A DNA stretch of 36,112 bases from Methylococcales bacterium (GTDB lineage: Bacteria > Pseudomonadota > Gammaproteobacteria > JABHGC01): positions 1-36,112 of the forward strand of contig JABHGC010000291.1 of assembly GCA_018672285.1 (NCBI GenBank), read 5' to 3'. Position numbers and translations under genes: made by a program. Shown here one piece after another: positions 24,085-32,391 of the stretch. The notes under the pieces are model-generated. The model was not told the origin of the DNA and made no database searches. It saw nothing but the letters and a program-made list of their open reading frames with translations. Each line of letters begins with the position of its first letter. Position 1 is the first letter of the stretch.

Positions 24085-26295
24085 ATGCTATTTGGCCGCT
24101 ACAAAAAGAACCCCATCAAAATTGCTGATAAGCAAGTTAAAGACTGGAAATACGCTACCTGCGGCTACTGCTCTACAGGCTGCGCGATTGAAATTGGTGT
24201 CAATGAAGCGGGCAAACCTGTCGCATCTAGAGGCGTTGGTGGTGCAGATGTTAATCGAGGAAAGCTCTGCGTCAAAGGCATTTTCGAACATGAACTATTC
24301 ACCTCAGCAGGACGAGGTGATCAACCTAAAATGCGTAACGAGTTTCATGAAGACTACCAAGAGACAACTTGGGATACCGCCCTAGATAGGGTGCATAAAG
24401 AAATTCGTAGCATACAGGAAAAACATGGCCCAGATTCTTTCGCCATTCTCTCAACTGGACAACTCCTGACGGAAGAGTTTTATACTTTAGGTAAATTGAC
24501 AAGAGGTTTAATCGGCACCAACACCTATGATGGCAACACAACATTATGTATGGCATCAGCAGTATCTGGCTATAAACGCTCCTTTGGATCAGATGGCCCA
24601 CCCGGTTGCTATGAAGATTTTGAACATACCGACTTATTAATTGCATGGGGCTCGAATTTACCTGAACAGCACCCCATTATTTACTGGCGTATGAAAGAAG
24701 CCCAAGAAAAACGTGGTTTCCCATTAATCGTGATTGACCCACGAGTCACCATGTATGCCCAAATGGCCGACATTCATTTACCCATCACACCGGGTACAGA
24801 TATCGTGTTACAAAATGCCATGCTCAATGTTATTTTTGCCGAAGGCTTAGAAGACAAAGACTATATTGAAGCCAATACCAATGGGCTGGATGAGTTAAAA
24901 GCCGAAGTGGCGAACTACGACCCAATCACCGCAGCCAAAATTTGTGGCATTGATGAAGGCACCATTCGTGTTGTCGCGAGACTCTACGCGAAAGCAGGCG
25001 CTGCGATGAGCATTTGGACAATGGGGATTAACCAAAGTACCCACGGCTCCGATGGCGTGGTTGGTATTAACAATCTCAGCCTTTGTACCGGTAACATTGG
25101 CAAACCTGGCGGCACAAGCTTATCCATTACTGGCCAATGCAATGCCATGGGCACAAGAGAGTGGTCGTCTTGTTCAGGCTTACCTGGCTATCGCTTACTT
25201 GAAGTTCCCGAAAACAGAGAAGAGATTGGACAGTTCTGGAATGTTGATCCTGAGTTCTTCCCCAAGAAACGCGGCTTAGTGCACACCGATATTTACCCTG
25301 CCATTGAAACAGGGCAAGTCAAAGGGCTGTGGTTAATTGCCACCAACCCCATGAGTTCAATGCCCAATACAGAACGAATCCGTAAAACCTTAGAAAAGCT
25401 GGATTTCCTTGTGGTTCAAGATTCCTATGCAGACGTAGAAACCACCCAGTACGCACACATGTATTTACCTGCTGCTACCTGGGCAGAAAAAGAAGGGTGT
25501 TTTACCAATACTGAACGCCGAGTCAACATTGTCAGAAAAGTAACCGATGCGCCAGGCAACTCTCAGTCAGATTTATGGATTTTTAATGAAGTAGCCAAAC
25601 GCTTCAATGCTGAAAATGGCGATGCCGTGAATTTCCCTGAAAAATCTGCCGACATATTTTTAGAAATGGGTGAACTGTCTAAAGGGCGCCTAGTTAATAT
25701 CTCAGGCATGAACCATGACTTAATTGAAAAACAGCGCGGCATTCAATGGCCGTACACCAAAGAACAAGCCGATGCGGGCGAAATACCACCACAAGGTGGC
25801 AAACGACTTTACACAGAATCAACCACGTTTAGCTACCCAGATAAACGTGCGAAGTTAATTCCACTGCCCTTTATCAATAACAATGAAGTGCCTGATGAAG
25901 AGTATCCTTTTTGGTTAAACACAGGTCGCCTAGTCGAGCACTTCCATGGCCGAACCAAAACCGGAAAAGTCGCTAACAACAATAAATACAGCCCCACGCC
26001 CTTTATGGAGATCAACCCTGATGCCGCTCAAGCGTTAGGCATTCAACATGGGGAATATGTTCGAGTTATTTCCCGTCGATCCGATGCCGTGGTGATGGCG
26101 CAATGCACAGATAGAGTCAGCAAAAATGCAGTGTTCATCCCATTTCATTTCCATGATTGCGCCAACCGACTCACACTCGGTTTATTAGACCCCTACTCAC
26201 GCCAGCCTGCGTATAAACAGCAGGCGATACGCTTAGAACCCATTAGCGACCAAAAAGCGGCTGCTTTATTGAACAAAGAATCGAGGAAATTCTGA
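24085..26295 (+). CDS. nasA: assimilatory nitrate reductase catalytic subunit (molybdopterin, [4Fe-4S])
   Basis: 736 residues. The N-terminal [4Fe-4S] cluster is bound by Cys26, Cys29, Cys33 and Cys62 (CGYCSTGC and LCVKG). The expected molybdenum ligand is Cys155 in NTTLCMASAVSGYKRSFG, the NapA/NasA/NarB pattern. There is no Tat signal peptide (it starts MLFGRYKKNP), so the enzyme is cytoplasmic. It is shorter than NasA proteins that carry an extra C-terminal [2Fe-2S] domain and matches the compact NarB-like form. It reduces nitrate to nitrite. Its stop overlaps by one base the start of the next gene (TGATG), which points to coupled synthesis with the iron-sulfur/membrane fusion that probably supplies electrons. 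Confidence 0.93.
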   Translation: MLFGRYKKNPIKIADKQVKDWKYATCGYCSTGCAIEIGVNEAGKPVASRGVGGADVNRGKLCVKGIFEHELFTSAGRGDQPKMRNEFHEDYQETTWDTALDRVHKEIRSIQEKHGPDSFAILSTGQLLTEEFYTLGKLTRGLIGTNTYDGNTTLCMASAVSGYKRSFGSDGPPGCYEDFEHTDLLIAWGSNLPEQHPIIYWRMKEAQEKRGFPLIVIDPRVTMYAQMADIHLPITPGTDIVLQNAMLNVIFAEGLEDKDYIEANTNGLDELKAEVANYDPITAAKICGIDEGTIRVVARLYAKAGAAMSIWTMGINQSTHGSDGVVGINNLSLCTGNIGKPGGTSLSITGQCNAMGTREWSSCSGLPGYRLLEVPENREEIGQFWNVDPEFFPKKRGLVHTDIYPAIETGQVKGLWLIATNPMSSMPNTERIRKTLEKLDFLVVQDSYADVETTQYAHMYLPAATWAEKEGCFTNTERRVNIVRKVTDAPGNSQSDLWIFNEVAKRFNAENGDAVNFPEKSADIFLEMGELSKGRLVNISGMNHDLIEKQRGIQWPYTKEQADAGEIPPQGGKRLYTESTTFSYPDKRAKLIPLPFINNNEVPDEEYPFWLNTGRLVEHFHGRTKTGKVANNNKYSPTPFMEINPDAAQALGIQHGEYVRVISRRSDAVVMAQCTDRVSKNAVFIPFHFHDCANRLTLGLLDPYSRQPAYKQQAIRLEPISDQKAAALLNKESRKF

Positions 26296-28199
26296 TGTTT
26301 AAAGTTCGTAGTGATGAACCCCAATACGCCAAACTTTGGGACACAGAAACCAAAGACACCAACCGCTATGGTTTAAACATTGAAACCACACCAGAAGGCA
26401 GTGACCTTAGAGACAAAAGCCTCAACATCAACAATGATGATGGCATTGGTGACAACCCAAATCGCTATAAGCAACATGGCTTTTTCTTTAATGCGGATAA
26501 CTGCATTGCCTGCCATGCCTGTGAAGCGGCTTGCAGTGAAAAGAACGACGTTCCCAGCCATATCTCGTTTCGCTCTGTCGGTTTTGTCGAAGGTGGCAGT
26601 TATCCCGCCTACCAACGCATGAACATTTCAATGGCCTGTAACCACTGTGATGACCCTGTTTGCTTAAAAGGTTGCCCTACTCGCGCGTACACCAAATTTG
26701 CAGAGTATGGCGCCGTCCTTCAAGACCCTGATATTTGTTTTGGCTGCGGTTACTGTACTTGGGTTTGCCCTTACAATGCGCCTCAACTTGACCCGGTACA
26801 AGGTGAAGTCAGCAAGTGCAATATGTGTGTAGACCGCTTAGAAGTTGGGTTAAAACCTGCTTGTGTTGCCTCTTGTCTAGGTAATGCGCTCGACTTCGGC
26901 GTGATTGAAAATACCCCTGAAGGACGCACTCAAACAAAAGTCGACATTCCAGGCTTTCCAAGAACAGATATCACCCACCCTAATATTCGATTCCAACAAA
27001 CCAGGAGCATGCAAAGGGAAGTCACACGTACCGATTCCATTCCGGTGAAATACCATAAAAATGATGAAAAAGAGGGCCGATACCTGCCTGTCGTCGACAA
27101 GAAACATGGTGTTAAAAAGCATTGGAACTGGGGGAAAATTTTCCACTCTCATGAAAATGCACACGTGGTTTTCACCTTATCGGCACAAGCGGTCATGGGC
27201 GTCTTTTTGTTCTTTTTTATCAGTGCCTTTTTAGCTTCAAGCCCGATTAATGCTATTGCCAATAGCAACGCCTATTTACCCATACTGTGTATTATTGTCG
27301 GTTTAATTGGCTATGGTTTATTCAAACTCAATATGCACCTAGGTAAACCACACCGGTTTTATCGAGGCTTTAACAACCTAAGACACTCACCATTAAGCCG
27401 AGAAATTGCAGGTGTGAGCTTGTTCTTCGGGGCTTTAGCAGCATTGACCTTCTTCTCATTCTTTTCAGGCTCAGTGATTAATGTCATTCAATTTTTACTG
27501 GCTTTTACAGCGATGATTGGTTTAGTGCTTGGCTCGTATTATATGTATAAGTTGTATCGTATTCCTGCCCGCCCTTACTGGAATCACTGGCAAACAGGCA
27601 CGACCTTTTATGGCACTATGCTCTCACTGGGTGGCGTATTACTCGGCTTACTAAGCCTTCCATTTCTAAGCAACACACTAGCGTTGTCTAAGGTATTATC
27701 AGCCATTGTATTAGCAGGTTTAGCCATAGAAACCATTGGCTTAATTGCTCACCGCCGTTACTTAACCTCTGGAGAAGGAGAAGCAGGGGCTGCTCACTAT
27801 GAGCAAACAACCACCTTTGGCAAAGTTTATCTGCTAAGAAATATCTTGCTTGGGGTAAACATAGTAACGGCTGTGACATTATTCAATATCGGCATTGATG
27901 GACTTTACAGCAGCATTTTTGCAAGTCTACTCGTTATATCAACACTTACCATGGCCTACTTAGGAAGAATATTGTTTTATGTATTGGTCATTCCAACCAC
28001 GATGCCTGGCGCCTTCTTCTGGAAGAACAAAGGGTTTGTGGAGCACGCTCGCGAAACGGGTCTTGCTGATATGCCTCAGATGGGCGTCGCTTACGAGCAT
28101 CACCATCCCTTTAAGGTAGGAGAGCTGATGCAAACCATTAAAGAAAACAGCCTGAAAGATATGGTTGGCCATATGAAGCGGATCTTGTCTGGAGGTTAA
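26295..28199 (+). CDS. fused DmsB-like four-cluster ferredoxin and DmsC-like membrane anchor
   Basis: 634 residues. Residues ~60-200 are a DmsB/NrfC-type domain with all sixteen cluster cysteines: 70/73/76/80, 115/118/123/127, 148/151/154/158 and 175/178/190/194. After a linker (~205-285), residues ~290-570 form about eight membrane helices of the DmsC/YnfH quinol-oxidising anchor family. The typical HLGKPHRFYRGF and LRHSPLSREI loop is present. In DMSO reductase these are two proteins; here they form one polypeptide. No export signal is seen, so the iron-sulfur domain should face the cytoplasm, next to NasA. I infer quinol oxidation feeding nitrate reduction. The one-base overlap with nasA supports a complex. 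I know of no characterised assimilatory enzyme with this subunit. Confidence 0.9.
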   Translation: MFKVRSDEPQYAKLWDTETKDTNRYGLNIETTPEGSDLRDKSLNINNDDGIGDNPNRYKQHGFFFNADNCIACHACEAACSEKNDVPSHISFRSVGFVEGGSYPAYQRMNISMACNHCDDPVCLKGCPTRAYTKFAEYGAVLQDPDICFGCGYCTWVCPYNAPQLDPVQGEVSKCNMCVDRLEVGLKPACVASCLGNALDFGVIENTPEGRTQTKVDIPGFPRTDITHPNIRFQQTRSMQREVTRTDSIPVKYHKNDEKEGRYLPVVDKKHGVKKHWNWGKIFHSHENAHVVFTLSAQAVMGVFLFFFISAFLASSPINAIANSNAYLPILCIIVGLIGYGLFKLNMHLGKPHRFYRGFNNLRHSPLSREIAGVSLFFGALAALTFFSFFSGSVINVIQFLLAFTAMIGLVLGSYYMYKLYRIPARPYWNHWQTGTTFYGTMLSLGGVLLGLLSLPFLSNTLALSKVLSAIVLAGLAIETIGLIAHRRYLTSGEGEAGAAHYEQTTTFGKVYLLRNILLGVNIVTAVTLFNIGIDGLYSSIFASLLVISTLTMAYLGRILFYVLVIPTTMPGAFFWKNKGFVEHARETGLADMPQMGVAYEHHHPFKVGELMQTIKENSLKDMVGHMKRILSGG

Positions 28200-28397
28200 A
28201 ATTAGGGAGATATAGTTTGTTCAAGACACACTGTCCTATCAACAACACACTATTTACGCCCTATACAGCCCGGCTAGTTCAAAGCTACACAGAACCACCA
28301 AAACTCAGCACAAGAAAAGTAGAGGATGACTTATTTTTTTGCTGCCAGACGTTACCGCTTTAAGCTGCATCAAGTTTAAGGCAAAAAAAGAAAACAA

Positions 28398-29474
28398 TTA
28401 AAAGTCTTTTCGCAACCCAATAGAGAAAGCCTGACGATCCCGAAGCGGGCTATTTTCACTGGCGGTAAAACCTGCAAACATTTTCGTTAAAGCACTAAAT
28501 TTATGAATCATACCAACCGCATAGTAATCAGAATCAATCTCTGAGTCATTTTCACCTGCTTGCACCACGAAAATATTGTTACCCAGCTTGTACTGATACC
28601 CTAAAAACCAAAACTTGCCATCTTTACCCGTAGCCACTGATGAGAAATTATCATCAGCACTGCCGGTAATCAGCCGACCACCATCTAAAGCAAATGCATT
28701 TTTCACCCATTCACGTTGGGCGGTAAAAGTATGCTGACCCCATTTATATTGTGCAGCGATTTTATAAGCCACTTCATCGTCCACATTTTCAACGTTATTT
28801 TTAGCGTATGTCGCAAACAACCAAAGGTCATCTTTCTCATAGGTTAGGGCAATAATATAGTCATTATCATCACCATCACTTGAACCTGCAGACTCGCCAT
28901 CAACAACACCATTGGCCTTTTCATCAGGAGACAAACCAATTTCTAAACGGGTATGGAAAAACGCTGGCGAGCGATAGAACAAGCCACTTTGAATAAACCC
29001 TGTGTGACCTAAAATACCATTAACACCACCATTCACATTTCGATTGGCAGAACCGACCGCTGTCGACATACCACCAGCACCTCGGCTTTCTAATGCTGTA
29101 AACCAAAAAGGATCAATTTTAGCACCACTATTCTTGTAAGGAGAATGCAACGCACCCGCACCTAAAAAGCCTAATTTTTTATGCGACAAGCCAACCCACA
29201 TCTGCCGGTTATTGACACCTCTATCACCTGCGCTGTTTACTTGCACCTCAATCACTGCAGCCGCTTTAAAACCACGGCCTATTTTTTCAGTGACTTTGAA
29301 CCCTAATTTAGAGCGCAAATTATCATCAACACCTTGCTCACTGCTTAAACCATCACGATCTTCGATGGTGTACTCAGCTTGAACAGAGCCATAGGTTTTC
29401 ACTTTAGCCTGGGATAAACCAGAAAAAAAGAATAGCGCTGCGAACACAGCAATACGTTGTTTATTCATTTTCAT
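28398..29474 (-). CDS. outer-membrane general porin
   Basis: 358 residues. The signal peptide ends GLSQA, and the mature protein starts KVKTYGSVQAEYTIEDRDG. Alternating amphipathic strands follow, with NRQMWVGLSHKKLGFLGAGA near residue 95, which matches Gram-negative porins of the OmpC/Porin_4 type. The final residue is Phe (GLRKDF), the outer-membrane assembly signal. It is convergent with the nitrate assimilation operon, with about 200 bases between the two that hold no clear gene or terminator. It may admit anions such as nitrate, but this is only a guess from position. Confidence 0.88.
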   Translation of the reverse strand: MKMNKQRIAVFAALFFFSGLSQAKVKTYGSVQAEYTIEDRDGLSSEQGVDDNLRSKLGFKVTEKIGRGFKAAAVIEVQVNSAGDRGVNNRQMWVGLSHKKLGFLGAGALHSPYKNSGAKIDPFWFTALESRGAGGMSTAVGSANRNVNGGVNGILGHTGFIQSGLFYRSPAFFHTRLEIGLSPDEKANGVVDGESAGSSDGDDNDYIIALTYEKDDLWLFATYAKNNVENVDDEVAYKIAAQYKWGQHTFTAQREWVKNAFALDGGRLITGSADDNFSSVATGKDGKFWFLGYQYKLGNNIFVVQAGENDSEIDSDYYAVGMIHKFSALTKMFAGFTASENSPLRDRQAFSIGLRKDF

Positions 29475-29499
29475 ATCTTTATGCTTAATTGTAGTTATT

Positions 29500-29508
29500 A
29501 TTTTAGCA
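29500..29508 (-). promoter_or_regulatory. candidate extended -10 promoter of the porin gene
   Basis: Read on the minus strand, TGCTAAAAT is an extended -10 element about 26 bases before the porin start. No good -35 is seen. Confidence 0.3.
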
Positions 29509-29644
29509 TATCAACATATTCCGATACACTCTAATATTTTGCAAACAGCAACACTCTCTGTGCAAAATACTCAAGCTAGTGCTGTCGACTCAGCACCACT
29601 ACCGTTAAGCATAGTCAATTAACGGCGTTGGGGTAGCAAGAATT

Positions 29645-30229
29645 CTAATTAAATGGCATCCAACGCATCGGCGATGCAAGGTCATGAGTATCATTCCTCA
29701 TACCCGCCACATTGTTACTTAAGCGACCGACCCCATGGTTCATCACACTCATCGACTGGTTCATTTGCCCAACCTTGTCCACAACATCCCGGAAAGAGAC
29801 TTCCATGCGACGAATATCATTGGTCATACTCACCATAACTTGCAGGTTCTGAGACATATTCCCCATATCTTGCTTCATGCTGGTCATATTTTTAGACATC
29901 AACTGAATATGACTCATATCTACCGCCATATCGCCCATATAGTGATCCATATTGGTCATCATGTGGGACATGTTACTCATGTGCTTTTCAAAACCACCGG
30001 CAAGCTTGCCCATGTCCCCCATTAAAGAGTGCACCATCTGAAAGCCAATCGCAGCAAAAAAAGCAAACATCACACCCACTAACCCGTAAAACCAACGTTT
30101 GGTTTTATCTTCACGCACTCTCTTATCGGCCTGCAATTTGGATTCTTGCTCTAGTTTCGCGAGGTGTTGAGTGACTTGTTGTAAATTGTACCCGAGCACG
30201 GACACATCAGATTCTGACACAGTTGTCAT
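29645..30229 (-). CDS. methionine-rich single-helix membrane protein with coiled coil
   Basis: 194 residues; family not recognised. A charged N-terminal helix (~1-45) is followed by one membrane helix, WFYGLVGVMFAFFAAIGF (~46-64), and a long C-terminal coiled coil. Methionine is extremely frequent: about 27 residues, 25 of them after the membrane helix, many spaced three or four apart with His between, as in HMSNMSHMMTNMDHYMGDM. The topology is uncertain; an exported C-terminal part is possible. Met/His repeats suggest copper or silver binding or a methionine-packed coil. A promoter-like TTGCAT with an A/T-rich -10 lies upstream, and AGGA precedes the ATG. Confidence 0.7.
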   Translation of the reverse strand: MTTVSESDVSVLGYNLQQVTQHLAKLEQESKLQADKRVREDKTKRWFYGLVGVMFAFFAAIGFQMVHSLMGDMGKLAGGFEKHMSNMSHMMTNMDHYMGDMAVDMSHIQLMSKNMTSMKQDMGNMSQNLQVMVSMTNDIRRMEVSFRDVVDKVGQMNQSMSVMNHGVGRLSNNVAGMRNDTHDLASPMRWMPFN

Positions 30230-30472
30230 GATTAGCTTCCTTTTTTATTATTATTTTTTAGAGGCCTAGTTATATTAAAGGAGTGTTCCAGTTTGATGCA
30301 AGAGATGATCACAGCAACCGCCCAAGTAAAATACCCTAGGCTGCACCGTAGTTTCCACTGCTTTAAGTAGATTTTAGCTAAACCGTTCATCAGCTCACTC
30401 ACAATTTGCCTTGAAACTCACCGAGTTTGAACTTGAATTATGAGATAACCATGAAAACAAGAGTACGCTTCG

Positions 30473-31069
30473 ATGACTGCAGCCCCACAATACAAACTAA
30501 ACAGTGACATTCAAATTCACCCTGCTGCAACACCTGAGCTACAACGTCAAGTCTATCAACTTCGTTATCAAGTATTCAGCCAAGAACTGGGCGATACCCG
30601 CTGGGCCAATGAAGTACAAAAAACCTATCAAGACCCCTACGATAACAAACGCTCAATTTTACTCATGGCAACCCAAAATCAGCAAACCATTGCGACAGTC
30701 CGAGGTATTTTTCGGCGCGAAGGGGAGTATCTCAGTGACGCCCCATTCAATTTTGAAAAATTAGCAACACGCTTCTGCAAACCGGTGAAACACATTAAAG
30801 AACACACATGCTTTGTTACCCGAGCAGCAGTACTCGCCCCATTCAGGCGGCAAGGGCTATGTGAGCAACTCTATTGCCAGCTTGAAGATATCGCTATCGC
30901 GCAAGGGGCTAAATATTGTATTGCGGACGTAGCCTCCAACAAACCTCATGTTCAACAGCTTTTTTTACAACAAGGTTTTCAGCGTTATCAACATAAAGTC
31001 GCCTTTACGAACAATAATGCCATACAGCCTGAAACTTGGTTGGGGGATTTTTTCGTCAAAGAAATCTAG
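30473..31069 (+). CDS. GNAT-family acetyltransferase
   Basis: 198 residues. The entry LRYQVFSQELGDTRWANE recalls the N-acyltransferase/autoinducer-synthase branch of the GNAT superfamily. The acetyl-CoA-binding motif is seen in FVTRAAVLAPFRRQGLCEQL, and the last strand in QLFLQQGFQRYQHKVAF. The substrate is unknown. The start is not well supported: no strong Shine-Dalgarno precedes ATG 30473. It is transcribed alone, divergent from the methionine-rich protein gene. Confidence 0.75.
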   Translation: MTAAPQYKLNSDIQIHPAATPELQRQVYQLRYQVFSQELGDTRWANEVQKTYQDPYDNKRSILLMATQNQQTIATVRGIFRREGEYLSDAPFNFEKLATRFCKPVKHIKEHTCFVTRAAVLAPFRRQGLCEQLYCQLEDIAIAQGAKYCIADVASNKPHVQQLFLQQGFQRYQHKVAFTNNNAIQPETWLGDFFVKEI

Positions 31070-31133
31070 CGGGTTTAAGAAAAATCAGACTTTAAGACGG
31101 TATCGTTAAATTTGGGGAAAATACATTCTTGAA

Positions 31134-31160
31134 ATAGCCACTAAATTTCCTAGTGGCTAT
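31134..31160. terminator. stem-loop between convergent GNAT and pmpB genes
   Basis: ATAGCCACTA pairs perfectly with TAGTGGCTAT around a seven-base loop, midway between the convergent stops at 31069 and 31169. There is no T-tract on either strand, so it is a possible but atypical bidirectional terminator. Confidence 0.5.
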
Positions 31161-31168
31161 ATAACGCT

Positions 31169-31597
31169 TTATTTACGACTAAAAACGTAATGGTTTAAGA
31201 CCCGATAAGTAAAGTTACCAAGGAACATCACCCCAATAAAATAGACAATACGAATATCGAGCATCCCCAGGTTAATATAGGTTACGCCAGGACACACGCC
31301 ACTCATCCCCCAACCCACGCCAAAAATCAACGAACCGAAGATCAAGCGAAAATCTAATTTCACTTTTCCCGGCATACAAAATTTTTGCCCGTATATTGGA
31401 ATATCACGACGCTTGACCACTAAGTGATAAAATAAGGCGTGAACACCAATCCCCCCCATCATCACAAACATTAACCGAACATCCCACTGCCCTGTAATAT
31501 CTAAAAAAGACAGCACAACAGAAGGCTTCGTCATTTCAGCAAGACCTAAACCGAACCCTAAGAGCACACCACAAAATAAAGAAATGAGTAATAACAT
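31169..31597 (-). CDS. YeeE/YedE-family (DUF6691) membrane transporter subunit, PmpB-like
   Basis: 142 residues with four membrane helices. FCGVLLGFGLGLAEMTKPS and the conserved GVGWGMSGVCPG motif with its cysteine identify the second half-protein of the YeeE/YedE (DUF6691) pair. Such pairs are thought to move thiosulfate or other sulfur species across the inner membrane. It starts 11 bases after the pmpA-like gene on the same strand and forms the pair with it. Confidence 0.85.
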   Translation of the reverse strand: MLLLISLFCGVLLGFGLGLAEMTKPSVVLSFLDITGQWDVRLMFVMMGGIGVHALFYHLVVKRRDIPIYGQKFCMPGKVKLDFRLIFGSLIFGVGWGMSGVCPGVTYINLGMLDIRIVYFIGVMFLGNFTYRVLNHYVFSRK

Positions 31598-31608
31598 TAA
31601 ACTGACTC

Positions 31609-32217
31609 CTAAAGTACGTTACGAATGAGGTAAACAGTCAAACCACCTGCAAACATAAACATCATGGTTGCAGCCATTCCGCGGAACGACAACCGGCTTA
31701 AACCACAGACACCGTGACCCGTTGTACAACCAGTTCCTAAAGAGGTACCAAAACCAACTAGAAAAGCGGCTATCAAAAACTGCATCAAGCTAATTTTATA
31801 TTCTGGGTTCGGCGTGACTTCCGATTTAACAGGAATCCCTGCGATGGTCATTTGCTCGGTACCAGCAACAGCATCGACTACGGCAGAACCGGTAGACTCA
31901 ACCTTATCAACAGCTGTAGCAACAACAGCGGTCACTTCTTCTACTGCAGAAGGGGCACTGGTATCAATAAGGTTTAAGTCAGTTTCAAATGCATCAATAG
32001 ATAATTGGGTGAGAGAGTAACCACCAATAAACATGCCGAGAATGAACAAGATACGCCAAATGACATTATCTTTTTGAAAATAGAAAATACCATGAGCAAT
32101 ACCACAAACGCCCATAATTCTACCGTTAAAGAGCAATAATATAGAGGCAGACAAACCCATCATCGCACCACCAATTAAAGCATTAACCATCGCTCCGACG
32201 CTAAATACAATTTCCAT
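31609..32217 (-). CDS. YeeE/YedE-family membrane transporter subunit, PmpA-like, with an enlarged loop
   Basis: 202 residues. Conserved motifs are GGAMMGLSASILLLFNGRIMG and GTSLGTGCTTGHGVCGLSRL, with cysteines in the translocation path, as in thiosulfate-uptake YeeE. Between the second and third helices lies a hydrophilic loop of about 65 residues rich in Ala, Val, Thr and Ser (SAVEEVTAVVATAVDKVEST), larger than I expect for this half-protein. It is paired with the PmpB-like gene downstream and is the first gene of that unit. Confidence 0.85.
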   Translation of the reverse strand: MEIVFSVGAMVNALIGGAMMGLSASILLLFNGRIMGVCGIAHGIFYFQKDNVIWRILFILGMFIGGYSLTQLSIDAFETDLNLIDTSAPSAVEEVTAVVATAVDKVESTGSAVVDAVAGTEQMTIAGIPVKSEVTPNPEYKISLMQFLIAAFLVGFGTSLGTGCTTGHGVCGLSRLSFRGMAATMMFMFAGGLTVYLIRNVL

Positions 32218-32391
32218 TCCATCTCCTAAAAAAAATAAAATATGACCTTTTATAAGTAAAGCACAAATTTCAAAAAAAACAGGAGAGTGAACGCTAACAA
32301 GTTGATCAAGAATTGCGTATAAATCAATGGTTATGAATAAATAGCAGGGTTAGAAAACCCATCTAGGTGTTTGTGTCACAGCGCCCACCAT

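Noticed and set aside
28200..28397. Searched for a terminator or small gene between the nitrate operon and the porin gene
   Set aside because: Only a wobble-paired stem near 28360-28385 was found, with its run of A/T on the wrong side for a terminator; no supported frame.
29653..30025. His-rich plus-strand frames opposite the methionine-rich gene
   Set aside because: His codons here are the complement (CAT) of the Met codons of the real gene, so the apparent His-rich protein is a mirror artefact.
30451..30507. 18-codon frame MKTRVRF... overlapping the start of the GNAT gene
   Set aside because: Very short, weakly preceded, and no evidence of a leader-peptide role.
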